A stretch of 64,000 nucleotides of DNA from Umezawaea endophytica (GCF_025061645.1 NZ_JANYMP010000008.1:270959-334958), one strand, 5' to 3'; numbered from the stretch's first letter, positions 50,916-59,219 are shown. Notes: a model not told the origin generated them from the letters alone. Numbers and translations: made by a program.

Positions 50916-52394
50916 ATGCCAAAGCTCCGCCCGTTCAAAAGCTTGTATTTCGGTGAAGGTGCAGCTGAAGATGAGGCCGTCAAGTGGCCAGAACTCTTTG
51001 TGAAGAGCTTCTATGATCCAAGAGGAGCGGTTGGTGAAATCAAGAGTGGCAATGCCTTCCTGTTGATCGGACCTAAAGGTATTGGCAAGTCAAGTTACAT
51101 GGAGTACATGAGGTTAACGGCGGAGGATAAGTATGATACTTTCGTCGATCGGCGGGATCTTGGAGAGTTGCGAGGTGCGCTTAAGGCCGATGTCTCCCCG
51201 GTATCTGAGGCGGATTCTGAAGTTACCGAGATGGCTTGGTCTTCCTGGATTTGGTGCCAGTTCTTCGATTCTTTGATGCGTGATCAGGGATCATCTATTC
51301 AGTCTGACCTTGATATGGTCAGTTTGCATCAGGAATTGACGGCCGCTGGTATTGCTGGTGGAACATTTTCTAGTGTTATCGGGGAAGTGCGAAAAAGGAA
51401 GCACAAGTTTAGTGTGCCAAAGATCTATGAGTACGCTACTGAAGGAGACGGGGCTAGGCGTGTTCATTTGGTGCAGATTCGAGATTTTTTGGCAAAGGTT
51501 GTGTGTGATGCTGTAACTGAGAGTCAGCACATATTGGGGCTAGATGGGCTTGATAGCGCTGAAATCGGTACTAACGCTTACTGGAGGCAGCTCGGTTCCC
51601 TCATGCGTGCTGCAACGGCGATTCACCGTCGGCTTCGGCAAGCTCGGTCTATGGTTCGACTGTGTGTAATGTGTCGAAGCGATGTGTTCCTGAAAATTCA
51701 AATTCCTGACTCAAACAAGATTCGGCACGGCTGGGGTGTAGAGCTGGACTGGTCTTACGGCTTGGATACGCCGGAAGATTCAGAGATTTGGGGTCTTCTG
51801 GAAGCGAAGGTTGCTGCCAGGGGAAGCAAGATTGACGGCTTGATCGACTTGTACTTTCCGCAGTACATGGAGGTCGGTGCTCGCACTGCTTCAAAACGTA
51901 TTCGTATGCCGAGGTACCTTCTTGATCTTACCAGGAATACGCCGCGAGACATGATCATGCTTATGAAGAGCATTCAAGTAGAGCTGTATCCCGAGCAGGA
52001 ATTGACTGTTGATCGGGTTCGTGCTGGCGTAAATCGGTACTGTAGAAAATATTTCGCGGGCGAGATGTCGAACGAGCTTGTCGGAATGGTCGGCGACGGG
52101 GTTGCTCGTGACGTTGTGAGCTCTATGTCGAGGCTTCCCGGTCGGGGTTTCACTAGGGAGCAGTTTATTGAAGTTTTTTCATCCAAGCTGGAAAAGAATG
52201 ACCTCGCGGTGGATGAGGTGCTGGGACAACTCTACCTTGCGGGCGCGATTGCTAGTGTTAAGCAAGGTGCATCTGAAGACTATGTGACTTTCTATCATCG
52301 CAGGGACTACGCGGAACTTGACCTAAGCGGTCCATTTCTCATTCACAACGCTCTTGCTCTGGCGGTGGGTGTGCGGTGGGCCCGGGCTTACTGA
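50916..52394 (+). CDS. P-loop ATPase, Sll1717-type
   Basis: 492 residues from ATG at 50916. N-terminal KSLYFGEGAAEDEAVKWPEL then Walker A IGPKGIGKSSYMEYM (residues ~52-66). LGLDGLDSAE near 208 is the likely Walker B (hhhhDGLD), and MCRSDVFLKI near 253 a sensor-like Arg motif; the C-terminal third looks like a winged helix (FTREQFIEVFSSKLEKND). This matches P-loop ATPases of the Sll1717 family, often found in defence islands. GC content and codon use are far below the chromosome's. No partner gene is adjacent, so function is open. Confidence 0.7.
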   Translation: MPKLRPFKSLYFGEGAAEDEAVKWPELFVKSFYDPRGAVGEIKSGNAFLLIGPKGIGKSSYMEYMRLTAEDKYDTFVDRRDLGELRGALKADVSPVSEADSEVTEMAWSSWIWCQFFDSLMRDQGSSIQSDLDMVSLHQELTAAGIAGGTFSSVIGEVRKRKHKFSVPKIYEYATEGDGARRVHLVQIRDFLAKVVCDAVTESQHILGLDGLDSAEIGTNAYWRQLGSLMRAATAIHRRLRQARSMVRLCVMCRSDVFLKIQIPDSNKIRHGWGVELDWSYGLDTPEDSEIWGLLEAKVAARGSKIDGLIDLYFPQYMEVGARTASKRIRMPRYLLDLTRNTPRDMIMLMKSIQVELYPEQELTVDRVRAGVNRYCRKYFAGEMSNELVGMVGDGVARDVVSSMSRLPGRGFTREQFIEVFSSKLEKNDLAVDEVLGQLYLAGAIASVKQGASEDYVTFYHRRDYAELDLSGPFLIHNALALAVGVRWARAY

Positions 52395-52595
52395 CACCCC
52401 TGAGATCTCGGTTAGGTCCGAGACGTTCCCGCACTCACGCTGGCCAGGTGGCAAGACTGAGGCTGCCGCCAAGGCGGGGTCAGGTAATGAGGCTTGGCCT
52501 GTCCTCTGTCTTCGGGACGGATCTGTTTCGAGATGGTTTCGCAACGGCGGCAAACAGGGCAAGTCTAGGCTCACAGTGATGGACGCCGAGGCCTG
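52395..52595. other. spacer after the ATPase gene
   Basis: 201 bp between the ATPase stop and att copy 2. GC rises back to chromosomal level within ~20 bases of the stop. No gene or repeat is recognisable. Confidence 0.4.
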
Positions 52596-52768
52596 GAAAA
52601 GATCAAGCCTTGAGCGCGTTGCCGCTGTTCAGAGCCTGATTCACTCGGCGAAAGGTGAGGACTCCCGGCAGGATTCGAACCTGCGACACACGGTTTCGGA
52701 AGGCCCATCGCGCAAGCGATTCCTCATACCCCGTGACCTGCGGTTGAGCGGTCCTCCAACCCTCCCGC
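52596..52768. repeat. direct repeat copy 2 (att region, 173 bp)
   Basis: Matches copy 1 at 49361 base for base in length. The tRNA part (52660-52701) reads TTCCGAAACC in the anticodon loop and GGGAGTCC in the acceptor, so it has drifted from copy 1. It is the right end of element A joined to the left end of element B. Confidence 0.75.
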
Positions 52769-53088
52769 CCACGGTGCCAGTCCATCAGGAGTCCGTACTT
52801 GCACCGCTGGCCACCGTGTCATTGGTGAGGCTGGCGGGCTGCCCGCTCTGAAGTCGGCAAGCCACTCGGCAACCTGTTCATCGGTATGCAGTAAGGCAGA
52901 CCTGGGCCATGCCGGAGATCCACTCCCAAGAGGCGGCCAAGCGCCGTCCAGACTCCTTCGTCCGTAACGTCGAAGTCCTCAGTGACGAAACGCCCAGACC
53001 AGCGATCGATCTCGTCGCGACTTGCCTCCCCGCTGAGCAGGCGCACGAACTGTCGCTCAACGTCGGATCTGGACGGCCCGGCTGACAT
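52724..53088 (-). pseudogene. frameshifted small hypothetical gene
   Basis: From ATG at 53088 the minus strand encodes SRSDVERQFVRLLSGEASRD, then DEGVWTALGRLLGVDLRHGPG. At about 52890-52900 the sense shifts frame: the continuation LHTDEQVAEWLADFRAG is in another frame and ends at a TGA near 52724. Splicing the two gives a plausible ~85-residue protein. No function recognised. The 3' end of the frame runs into att copy 2, so the true end is uncertain. Confidence 0.5.
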
Positions 53089-53533
53089 CACTGACCTAGC
53101 CTGCCACGGCGTACCTGAGCACAGCCATGTCCAGTGGCAAGGCGGCGAAGCCGTCGCGGCAGTCGAGCGCCGTGCCCAGTTCCGGAGTGACCACTTGGCG
53201 CTCGTAGGAAGCTGCCGATGAACGGTCTGGCGTGCTCGATACGTCGCCCCGGCCCCTGCGTCCAAGCGCGGCGCTCCGCGCTACCCGGTCGCCCGGCGCA
53301 GCGAAGCGGATGCCGGGCGTGCCGGGATGGATGTGGTCAAGTTGCCAGCGCAAGCGTGCCCGCACGCGCCGCCGGAGGCGGCGCTCTTGATCCTGTAGAG
53401 CCGAGTTCGGCAAAAGTCCAGCTCAAGAACCTGTGCGCGGCTGTGCGGCTGCCGGTCGGCAAGTCTGGTGGCAAGGTGTAATACACTAAATCAGCTACTA
53501 GATTTTCCGTATTACGTAAACTAGGATGGTGGC
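53089..53533. other. left-end DNA of element B and TA promoter region
   Basis: 53136-53397 repeats the element A left end. After 53470 the sequence becomes AT-rich and holds an inverted repeat, GTAATAC (53478-53484) with GTATTAC (53509-53515), a likely promoter-operator for the toxin-antitoxin pair. No intact gene. Confidence 0.5.
53478..53515. promoter_or_regulatory. toxin-antitoxin operator candidate
   Basis: GTAATAC (53478-53484) and GTATTAC (53509-53515) are exact inverted copies in an AT-rich stretch that ends 18 bases before the GTG of the BrnT-like gene. Fits a binding site for the RHH protein encoded downstream. Confidence 0.45.
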
Positions 53534-53899
53534 GTGCCAGCGGGCGAAGACGACTACGAGGGCGTGGTGTATGCGGATCTTGTTTTCGGGGATGTGGACT
53601 GGTCGCAGGTAGGCGATCATGATCCGGCTCGAAGGTCAGAGCGAAAGGACTCCGCGAAGGAACGGAACGTCCACACGGAGTGGGCAACCGAAGCATGTCA
53701 AGACGAGCGGCGTTGGGTTCGGTCTGCTGGCAGCACTTCAGGGCTAACGGTGAAGGTCACCGGCTACTCGGAGATGGCTGGGTTCGTCGTGACGGTGGTC
53801 GTGGCTCCGAAGCATCATCCACCCCAGGTCGAGTGGTGGGGTGCGACGGCCTGGGCGGCAAAAGCTAGTGAGATTAGGGCTTATGAGGAGGGCGGATGA
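53534..53899 (+). CDS. BrnT-like toxin candidate
   Basis: 121 residues from GTG at 53534. The second half has the BrnT-like pattern HTEWATEACQDERRWVRSAG, then VTGYSEMAGFVVTVVV, WWGATAWAAKASEIRAYEEG, i.e. the DxxH/R, GxS and final (I)xAxxAxxxExxxYE motifs of the RelE-fold BrnT ribonucleases. The first 40 residues are unlike BrnT. The start of the next gene, an RHH-type protein, overlaps its stop by 4 bases, and toxin-first order is that of brnTA. Family call moderate. Confidence 0.5.
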   Translation: MPAGEDDYEGVVYADLVFGDVDWSQVGDHDPARRSERKDSAKERNVHTEWATEACQDERRWVRSAGSTSGLTVKVTGYSEMAGFVVTVVVAPKHHPPQVEWWGATAWAAKASEIRAYEEGG

Positions 53900-54309
53900 G
53901 CGAGAGCTTGCGGGACGTGCTGGCGCGGGAAGCCGCCGAGGCCGAGGCACGTGCTGAAGCGGAGGAGCAAGGGGAAGTTGCTCCTCCGCGTGGTCAAAGA
54001 GGGCGAAAGAGGTCGGAAGATCCGTCACAGGTGTACGCGGTGCGCATCCCTGTTTCTCGACTGAAAGAGCTTCGCCAGTTTGCGGATGGAGTAGGTGAGG
54101 CACCGAGTGCACTGATTCGGCGGTGGATTGTTGAGCGCCTAGACGCGATGGCGGCTGAGACTGCCGATGGTGATATGTCTGCTTCTATCAATGAGTCGGT
54201 AGGAGCGCCACTTGAACCTGGGAAGGTCAGATTGGGATCGCCTCGGAGGAAGGTAGTGGAGCGAGAGTCGAAGCCCGATACGGTTTTGCGGAGGCGAAAG
54301 TATGCCTGA
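53896..54309 (+). CDS. ribbon-helix-helix (CopG/BrnA-like) antitoxin
   Basis: 137 residues. A charged helical N-terminus (LAREAAEAEARAEAEEQGE) and basic linker precede an RHH fold: VYAVRIPVSRLKELRQFADG with the beta strand then two helices, APSALIRRWIVERLD. The C-terminal tail is unstructured and basic. Likely the DNA-binding antitoxin of the overlapping upstream gene and regulator of the GTAATAC operator. Its stop overlaps the next ATG by 8 bases. Confidence 0.65.
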   Translation: MSESLRDVLAREAAEAEARAEAEEQGEVAPPRGQRGRKRSEDPSQVYAVRIPVSRLKELRQFADGVGEAPSALIRRWIVERLDAMAAETADGDMSASINESVGAPLEPGKVRLGSPRRKVVERESKPDTVLRRRKYA

Positions 54310-55360
54310 TCCTATTTATGTTCCTGTTTTGAAAGCGCGTCAAGCTGAACTTGCGGCACTCAGTGAGATTCAGCCTGCGACACGGAAAGCTATTTTGCCC
54401 GTCCTTGAGATTGCGCCTTCTGAGGTCGATGACCCTCAAGTGGTAAGCGACGCTGTCGATCGAATCTCTAAAAAGCTTGAGGTTTGGGGTGGCAATGAGC
54501 TGATTGTTGACGCTGGTTTCCTGTCTGCGGGAATCAGGTTGCCCAGCGGGCAGGGGGCGACGATGTACGCAACCGCTAAAGCGCGCTCTCTTGGTATTGG
54601 CGCGATACCCGTTGCTAGGCTTTCTGATGGAGATTCGGCTCGCGCCGATGTTAGAAATCTACAAGTTGAGTACGATTGCGGGGTTGCAGTGCGGCTCAGC
54701 ATGGAAGACATGGATGAAGATCCAGAAGAATTGGATTCTTCGATCACTGCTCTTCTTGGTGATGTCAGCGTCCGTCGCGATCAAGCGGATCTCATCCTGG
54801 ATCTTGCTTCCGTGCAGGGTGACATTGCGGTTCGCGGTGGATCTCGAATAGTTCTTGACGTACTGCGTGAGCTTGAGAAAGTCGAACAGTGGCGGAGGGT
54901 GATTGTCACTTCCGGAGCGTTTCCGGTCGATCTATCTTCGGTCGTGCCGTGGGTGCAATCTGAATTTCAGCGCTACGACGCTGCCCTTTGGGATGCGATA
55001 CGTGGGCGCAGAAGGTTGCCAAGGATTCCCATTTATGGGGACTATTCGGTTGCCTTCCCGCTTCTGGTTAGTGGGCCGCCGTTCGCTCCTGCGCCACAGT
55101 TGCGGTACACCTTGGGAGATCGTTGGCTCTTCCTCAAGGGAAGGAAAAACGATCCTCGCGGAAGCGAACAGTTCTACGAAGTATGCGAGCAGGTTGCTAT
55201 GCACTCCGAGTTTGCTGGGGCTGCACTGGGTACCGCAGACGCTCGAATTGCGAGTCCAAGGGAGCATGGCCCGGGCAATGGCTCAACCTGGCGCAAAATT
55301 GGCACAGTGCATCACTTGGACTTTGTTGTGGGCCGTATCACCACTCTTGGCGAGCCTTGA
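54302..55360 (+). CDS. beta family protein (T4 beta-like)
   Basis: 352 residues from ATG at 54302, overlapping the antitoxin gene. Features of the beta-protein family: IYVPVLKARQAELAALSEIQ and KAILPVLEIAPSEV at the N-terminus, LIVDAGFLSAG, the mid strand RRVIVTSGAFPVDLS, and IPIYGDYSVAFP near 245. The family looks like a TIM-barrel and is recurrent in defence islands together with sce7726-type proteins, as here. Low GC. Mechanism unknown. Confidence 0.72.
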   Translation: MPDPIYVPVLKARQAELAALSEIQPATRKAILPVLEIAPSEVDDPQVVSDAVDRISKKLEVWGGNELIVDAGFLSAGIRLPSGQGATMYATAKARSLGIGAIPVARLSDGDSARADVRNLQVEYDCGVAVRLSMEDMDEDPEELDSSITALLGDVSVRRDQADLILDLASVQGDIAVRGGSRIVLDVLRELEKVEQWRRVIVTSGAFPVDLSSVVPWVQSEFQRYDAALWDAIRGRRRLPRIPIYGDYSVAFPLLVSGPPFAPAPQLRYTLGDRWLFLKGRKNDPRGSEQFYEVCEQVAMHSEFAGAALGTADARIASPREHGPGNGSTWRKIGTVHHLDFVVGRITTLGEP

Positions 55361-55895
55361 TAGTATTGCGTACTTCGGTCTGAAGGATTTTTAAGGGCAA
55401 CTCTGAAGCCATTGTGTTCCAGAGCTTCCATCGGGTAGCCGTTCGGAGGCCGCTGTGGAGGTCCTGTCGTCGCAATATGCTATATGCTTCATCGCGTCGG
55501 ACTAGTTGAGCGATAGCAAGTGGATCTGGCGAGGGGTTTCCTGTTGTCGGTCGCACAATTATGATTCGCGGGCCTTTTGAGGAACCGATTGCTTGCCATA
55601 TTCCCCACCAGTCAGGGATAAGCATTTTTACTCGCTCAACCGCTTTGTCACCTTCTATTACAGCTACTGCGGTGTCGAGGACAGCGCTGTAAGATTCTAC
55701 CTGGGATGCTAGTCGTGAAAAGTTGTCCCGTGAGCTCTTGATCTCGCAGCCTGTCATCTTCCCGTTGATGGCTGCGATGTCCACGCGGGTGGCTCCTGCG
55801 GCGATGCTCCACTCGCGGCGATAGACCGTGCGACGTCCCCGGTGGTCTCGCCGGAGGCGCTTCTCCACAGCAACGAGGATCTCAGGCGCCAGCAC
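55338..55895 (-). CDS. sce7726 family protein (PD-(D/E)xK-like)
   Basis: 185 residues from GTG at 55895. TRVDIAAINGKMTGCEIKS (residues ~37-55) has the D-x(n)-ExK pattern of a restriction-endonuclease fold; SQVESYSAVLDTAVAVIEG and LIPDWWGIWQA follow. sce7726-type proteins occur next to beta-family proteins in many genomes. Here the two genes converge and overlap by 23 bases. A DNA-cleaving role is inferred from the motif. Confidence 0.7.
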   Translation of the reverse strand: MLAPEILVAVEKRLRRDHRGRRTVYRREWSIAAGATRVDIAAINGKMTGCEIKSSRDNFSRLASQVESYSAVLDTAVAVIEGDKAVERVKMLIPDWWGIWQAIGSSKGPRIIIVRPTTGNPSPDPLAIAQLVRRDEAYSILRRQDLHSGLRTATRWKLWNTMASELPLKILQTEVRNTIKARQEW

Positions 55896-55951
55896 GCGGG
55901 CGAGTGTACCTAGTCTGATCTTCGTTGGCCCAACTAAGTATGGTCAGTTGT

Positions 55952-56518
55952 ATGAGCCTGATCACGGCCTCCAGGGACACTGCTTGCGCTCGACTTGCGA
56001 CCGCCCTGCCGCAACGTTGGGCGCATGTCCAAGGTGTCGGACGGCGTGCAGCTGAAGCAGCGCGGCTCTTCTCGTTGGAGGAGGCAGAGTTGCTCGTTGC
56101 CGCAGCATTGCTGCATGACGTCGGGTACGCGCCCGACCTTGCTGTAACAGGGTTTCATCCTGTTGACGGTGCGAACTACTTGCGAGATCAAGACTTTCCG
56201 GCACGACTGTGTGCACTCGTAGCGCATCACTCTTGTGCTTATCGAGAAGCTGAGCTTCGCAATCTGACCGCGGAGATCGCACAGTGGACAGACGAACAGA
56301 CGATGCTTCGGGATGCCCTGTGGTGGGCAGATATGACCACCACGCCAGATGGAGGCACAACGAACGTGCACGGTCGGATTGAGGAGATCCAGGAGCGGTA
56401 CGGGCCTGAAGACCTCGTTACGTTCTTCATCCGTCAGGCCAAGTCGGAGCTTGTTGCTGCTGCTGAGCGGACAGAGAAGGCACTGCGCTTGGCGGGGATC
56501 GACTACACCGCGAAGTAG
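55952..56518 (+). CDS. HD-domain protein
   Basis: 188 residues from ATG at 55952. HD motif: WAHVQGVGRRAAEAARLF, then AALLHDVGYAPDLA with HD near residue 53, and later ALVAHHSCAY. The domain family hydrolyses phosphate esters. HD and Nudix genes of this kind recur in AICE regulatory modules; the Nudix gene converges on this one with a 16-base overlap. Substrate unknown. Confidence 0.75.
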   Translation: MSLITASRDTACARLATALPQRWAHVQGVGRRAAEAARLFSLEEAELLVAAALLHDVGYAPDLAVTGFHPVDGANYLRDQDFPARLCALVAHHSCAYREAELRNLTAEIAQWTDEQTMLRDALWWADMTTTPDGGTTNVHGRIEEIQERYGPEDLVTFFIRQAKSELVAAAERTEKALRLAGIDYTAK

Positions 56519-56976
56519 GAGGTTGAGCGCTCTTCGAACCCGTGCTCGATCCGAAGCTGGATGGAGGGGTGGATGTTGAGTGTGTTGAGGTCTCCTCGGC
56601 TTACCCAGTGGACCTCGATTGACTCGTTGCTAGTCCGCAGCTCGCCACCGATCAGCCGTGCCCGGAAGCAGATGGAGAACTGCTGCCGCACCTCGCCGTC
56701 CGTGTACGCAATGACGTGCGCAGGGTCAGAGTAGATGCCGATGATGTCGACGGGCTCGACGTCGATCCCGGTCTCTTCCTTGACCTCGCGAATGACGGTG
56801 TGGCCGATGGTCTCGCCGACGTCCTGCGCCCCGCCGGGGATCGAGTACAGGTCGTTGTCAGTCCGCCGGATCATCAACAGTTGTCCGTGCTCGTCCTGGA
56901 CGAACGCCGTCACCGCTACGACGATGGTGGTCGCCTTCGGTGCACTCGGGTCGTTGTAGTGATCAGTGCGAGCCAT
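56503..56976 (-). CDS. Nudix hydrolase
   Basis: 157 residues. The Nudix box is complete: GGAQDVGETIGHTVIREVKE followed by ETGI (residues ~49-72), i.e. GX5EX7REUXEEXGU. TTIVVAVTAFVQDEHGQLLMIRR and LYSIPGG precede it. Nudix proteins are a recognised part of AICE control modules (known from pSAM2-type elements). It is 9 bases downstream of the XRE-PLD regulator gene, in one operon. Confidence 0.85.
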   Translation of the reverse strand: MARTDHYNDPSAPKATTIVVAVTAFVQDEHGQLLMIRRTDNDLYSIPGGAQDVGETIGHTVIREVKEETGIDVEPVDIIGIYSDPAHVIAYTDGEVRQQFSICFRARLIGGELRTSNESIEVHWVSRGDLNTLNIHPSIQLRIEHGFEERSTSYFAV

Positions 56977-56985
56977 ACCTACTGC

Positions 56986-57729
56986 CTACCACTTCGATGG
57001 CTTCGCGCCATCCCAGACGCCTTGGAAGCTCTCTGCGTAAGTCTCGAACAGATCCCCACCGGACAGGCGGCGCAGGTGCAGCACAGGCGCGTGACCAGCC
57101 ATGAAGCCGTGCACATGGGTGTTCACCAGCATTTCGTCATCGAAGCGGTAGATCGAGTTGTAGAGAGTGGTCTTGTGGCACCTGATCTCGGCGTGGCCGC
57201 TGTTTGCCAGCGGCTTGAAGAACGCGAGGGCGTTGCGGACCTTGGCGGCGAGGGTGCCCTTGCCGATGCCTTCTTCCACGCTGCGGCGGGCTACCTCGCG
57301 GCTGGCTGGGTCGCCCAGCAGTAGGCGGATCTTGACGCCTTCCTCTGCCTTCTGGCGCATGGTGCGGATCAAGGCCGGGTTGTCCGTGAGGAACATTCCT
57401 GAGTAGACCAGGACTGAGACGTTGAGCCTGGCCTGGCTGAGCAGGTGTGCCCAGACGTCTTGGTTGATCGAGTGCCGGTGTGCGTAGACCTGCACCACCT
57501 CGGACTCGTTGATCTCCTTCTTGGTGTCTGGCGCGACGGCGTCCGGCCACAAGTAGGTCTCCGTCTCCCTCACGAGGGACGCGATGGCGTGCCGGTGGCG
57601 CGGGTAAGGGGTCCTGTCCCTGGTGACCCAGCGTTCGACCGTCTTGGGGTCCACGCCGGTGGCTTTGGCCACGTGGTCGAAGTCCAAACCGTTGCGCAGC
57701 AACGAATCCCGTAGGCGTTGGTTCGGCAT
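56986..57729 (-). CDS. XRE-type regulator with PLD-like C-terminal domain (DUF5919-type)
   Basis: 247 residues from ATG at 57729 (GTG 57735 adds two). HTH: RNGLDFDHVAKATGVDPKTV, ERWVTRDRTPYPRHRHAIA. The C-terminal half (SQARLNVSVLVYSGMFLTD, VKIRLLLGDPASREVARRSV, YNSIYRFDDEMLVNTHVHG) resembles the phospholipase-D-like fold of DUF5919. It controls the divergent gene cluster; repeated GGACGTC sites occur in the intergenic region. Such proteins act as AICE master regulators. Confidence 0.72.
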   Translation of the reverse strand: MPNQRLRDSLLRNGLDFDHVAKATGVDPKTVERWVTRDRTPYPRHRHAIASLVRETETYLWPDAVAPDTKKEINESEVVQVYAHRHSINQDVWAHLLSQARLNVSVLVYSGMFLTDNPALIRTMRQKAEEGVKIRLLLGDPASREVARRSVEEGIGKGTLAAKVRNALAFFKPLANSGHAEIRCHKTTLYNSIYRFDDEMLVNTHVHGFMAGHAPVLHLRRLSGGDLFETYAESFQGVWDGAKPSKW

Positions 57730-57752
57730 GGCCACCCCTTCGTGACAGTTTG

Positions 57753-57811
57753 GGACGTCTTCAAGGTAGCAAGGACGTCTGTAGTTGTCCTGCTATGCGG
57801 TGCTGACGTCC
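57753..57811. promoter_or_regulatory. three GGACGTC operator-like sites
   Basis: GGACGTCT at 57753-57760 and 57773-57780 (20 bp apart) and its inverse GACGTCC at 57805-57811, in the gap between the XRE-PLD gene and the divergent transfer operon. A partial AACGTCTG follows at 57843. Likely binding sites for the adjacent regulator. Confidence 0.5.
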
Positions 57812-57889
57812 CTCCAAATGGACGAATGTCATAGGGGTCGAGAACGTCTGACCGCAGGTCAGGCCGACGCGGATGGCAGGAGACAGCCG

Positions 57890-58342
57890 ATGGCGATCAC
57901 AGGTGGGAGCAGGCTTCCGGCGGGGCATGACTTCGTGTTCCCTCGCGGGGCGCTCGTGATGGGTGTGGAGCCCGTGCTCAAGTTTCAGTCTGCGGATGAG
58001 CGGGCTAAGGGGCTGCCGGTCGAGCAGGAGAAGGACAAGGAGAACGGGCTCCTGGTGTGGTCGGTGCTGGTCATCGATCAGGCAGCGGAGCGCAAGACGG
58101 ACGCCGTGGTCACGGTGAAGATCGCGGCTCCTCATCAGCCGGTGCCGCCGAAGGCGATTCCCGGCACGGATGTGCGGCCGGTGCTGTTCGAGGGGCTGAC
58201 GGTTACGCCGTGGATCGATGACAAGGGCTGCCGGGCGGGTGCTGCTGGGGAGCGTCATCGGTGCCGGGCGAAGCTCGGGTACAGCCTGCGGGCTACCGGG
58301 ATGAAGCCTGCTGTTGCCAAGAGCGCTGCCAAGGCTGCGTGA
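57890..58342 (+). CDS. AICE hypothetical protein
   Basis: 150 residues from ATG at 57890 after AGGAG. Beta-rich, with FVFPRGALVMGVEPVLKFQS, DEKENG-type acidic segments and VVTVKIAAPHQPVPPKAIPG; Cys-containing loop WIDDKGCRAGAAGERHRCRA near 115. First gene of the divergent operon. No family recognised; it sits where pSAM2-type elements carry small replication or transfer helpers. Confidence 0.55.
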   Translation: MAITGGSRLPAGHDFVFPRGALVMGVEPVLKFQSADERAKGLPVEQEKDKENGLLVWSVLVIDQAAERKTDAVVTVKIAAPHQPVPPKAIPGTDVRPVLFEGLTVTPWIDDKGCRAGAAGERHRCRAKLGYSLRATGMKPAVAKSAAKAA

Positions 58343-58345
58343 GTC

Positions 58346-58555
58346 GTGGCGGACTTAGTGCGGGTGCACGTGACCGCGAATCTTCCCATCCGAGTCGAGC
58401 CGATGGTGTTCGCCGACCGCGTGGAGATCCGGCTCGGCAACGCATTCCCGGCGGTTCTGGTCGTGGACCGTGAGGCGCTGCCTCGGCTGGCTGGCGCGAT
58501 CAGTGAAGGGCTGGCGGCGTTCGATGCCCCGGCCAAGAAGAAAGGGCTGGGCTGA
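58346..58555 (+). CDS. small AICE hypothetical protein
   Basis: 69 residues from GTG at 58346, three bases after the previous stop. VEPMVFADRVEIRLGNAFPA, then LAGAISEGLAAFDAPAKKK. One beta-hairpin plus helix; no family recognised. Its stop overlaps the next ATG (TGATG). Confidence 0.5.
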   Translation: MADLVRVHVTANLPIRVEPMVFADRVEIRLGNAFPAVLVVDREALPRLAGAISEGLAAFDAPAKKKGLG

Positions 58556-58812
58556 TGGGGTTCAACGTGACGTGTTCGCCGGGGCGGGATGCGGCGGCGG
58601 GGATGGTTCACATCACCGAGGAACTGCCCGCGTTGGTGATCTACCTCGACCCGGTCAACGTGGCTATCCAGCTCCCGCCGTTCGCTGGTGGGTCTGAGGT
58701 GTTGGCGAAGTTCTGCCGGGAGTTGTCGCGGGAGGCGGGCAAGCTCGCTGATCACCTCGACAGCCGGGAAGGGCGTCATGCGCTCGTGGAGAACCCGGCG
58801 GTGCAGGGATGA
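58555..58812 (+). CDS. small AICE hypothetical protein
   Basis: 85 residues from ATG at 58555. Beta-rich N-terminus (AAGMVHITEELPALVIYLDP, VAIQLPPFAGG) and a C-terminal helix (LAKFCRELSREAGKLADHLD). No family recognised. Translationally coupled at both ends. Confidence 0.5.
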   Translation: MGFNVTCSPGRDAAAGMVHITEELPALVIYLDPVNVAIQLPPFAGGSEVLAKFCRELSREAGKLADHLDSREGRHALVENPAVQG

Positions 58813-59219
58813 GCGGGGCGGTTGGTCGGCCGCAGCCTCGGCGGGCTGAGTACGACCGGATTGTGGGTGCTCATCTGCGGGCGCTGCGGAAGGAAGCGGG
58901 CGTTCTGCCTGGGGTGATGGTGGAGGAGTTCGGGGTTTCGACCGCATTGATCTCGAAGGTTGAGCGTGGGAGTCGGGGGCTGTCTTCGCAAGGGTTGGGG
59001 ATCTACTGCGACGTGCTCGACGTCAGTCCGCTTGATCTGCTCGTGGACGTGGCGGAGCAGTACCGGGCGCAGTGCGACCCGTATCAGCCTGCTCGCTATC
59101 GGTCGGTCCGTAGCTCGGTGCGGGTGCTTGACGGCCTGGCGCTCTACGCCGATCTGCCTGAGCGGTACTTGCCCGCGGGAGCTTTGCGGTTGGCGACGTC
59201 GGCTCTGAACGGGGTCTGA
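58809..59219 (+). CDS. XRE-family regulator
   Basis: 136 residues. HTH_XRE: RIVGAHLRALRKEAGVLPGV, MVEEFGVSTALISKVERGSR, YCDVLDVSPLDLLVDV. The C-terminal ~50 residues (LDGLALYADLPERYLPAGAL) have no known fold. Starts inside the previous stop. A second regulator of the element, possibly KorSA-like in role. Confidence 0.72.
   Translation: MSGAVGRPQPRRAEYDRIVGAHLRALRKEAGVLPGVMVEEFGVSTALISKVERGSRGLSSQGLGIYCDVLDVSPLDLLVDVAEQYRAQCDPYQPARYRSVRSSVRVLDGLALYADLPERYLPAGALRLATSALNGV

Larger units (their letters stand above)
49467..52659. mobile_element. remnant integrated element A
   Basis: Bounded by the two tRNA-Arg 3'-half copies. It keeps the common left-end sequence, the C-terminal half of a broken integrase, and a lower-GC ATPase gene between integrase and the right att copy. 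Replication, transfer and excision genes are gone. Integrated first; element B then used the reconstituted tRNA. Confidence 0.6.
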
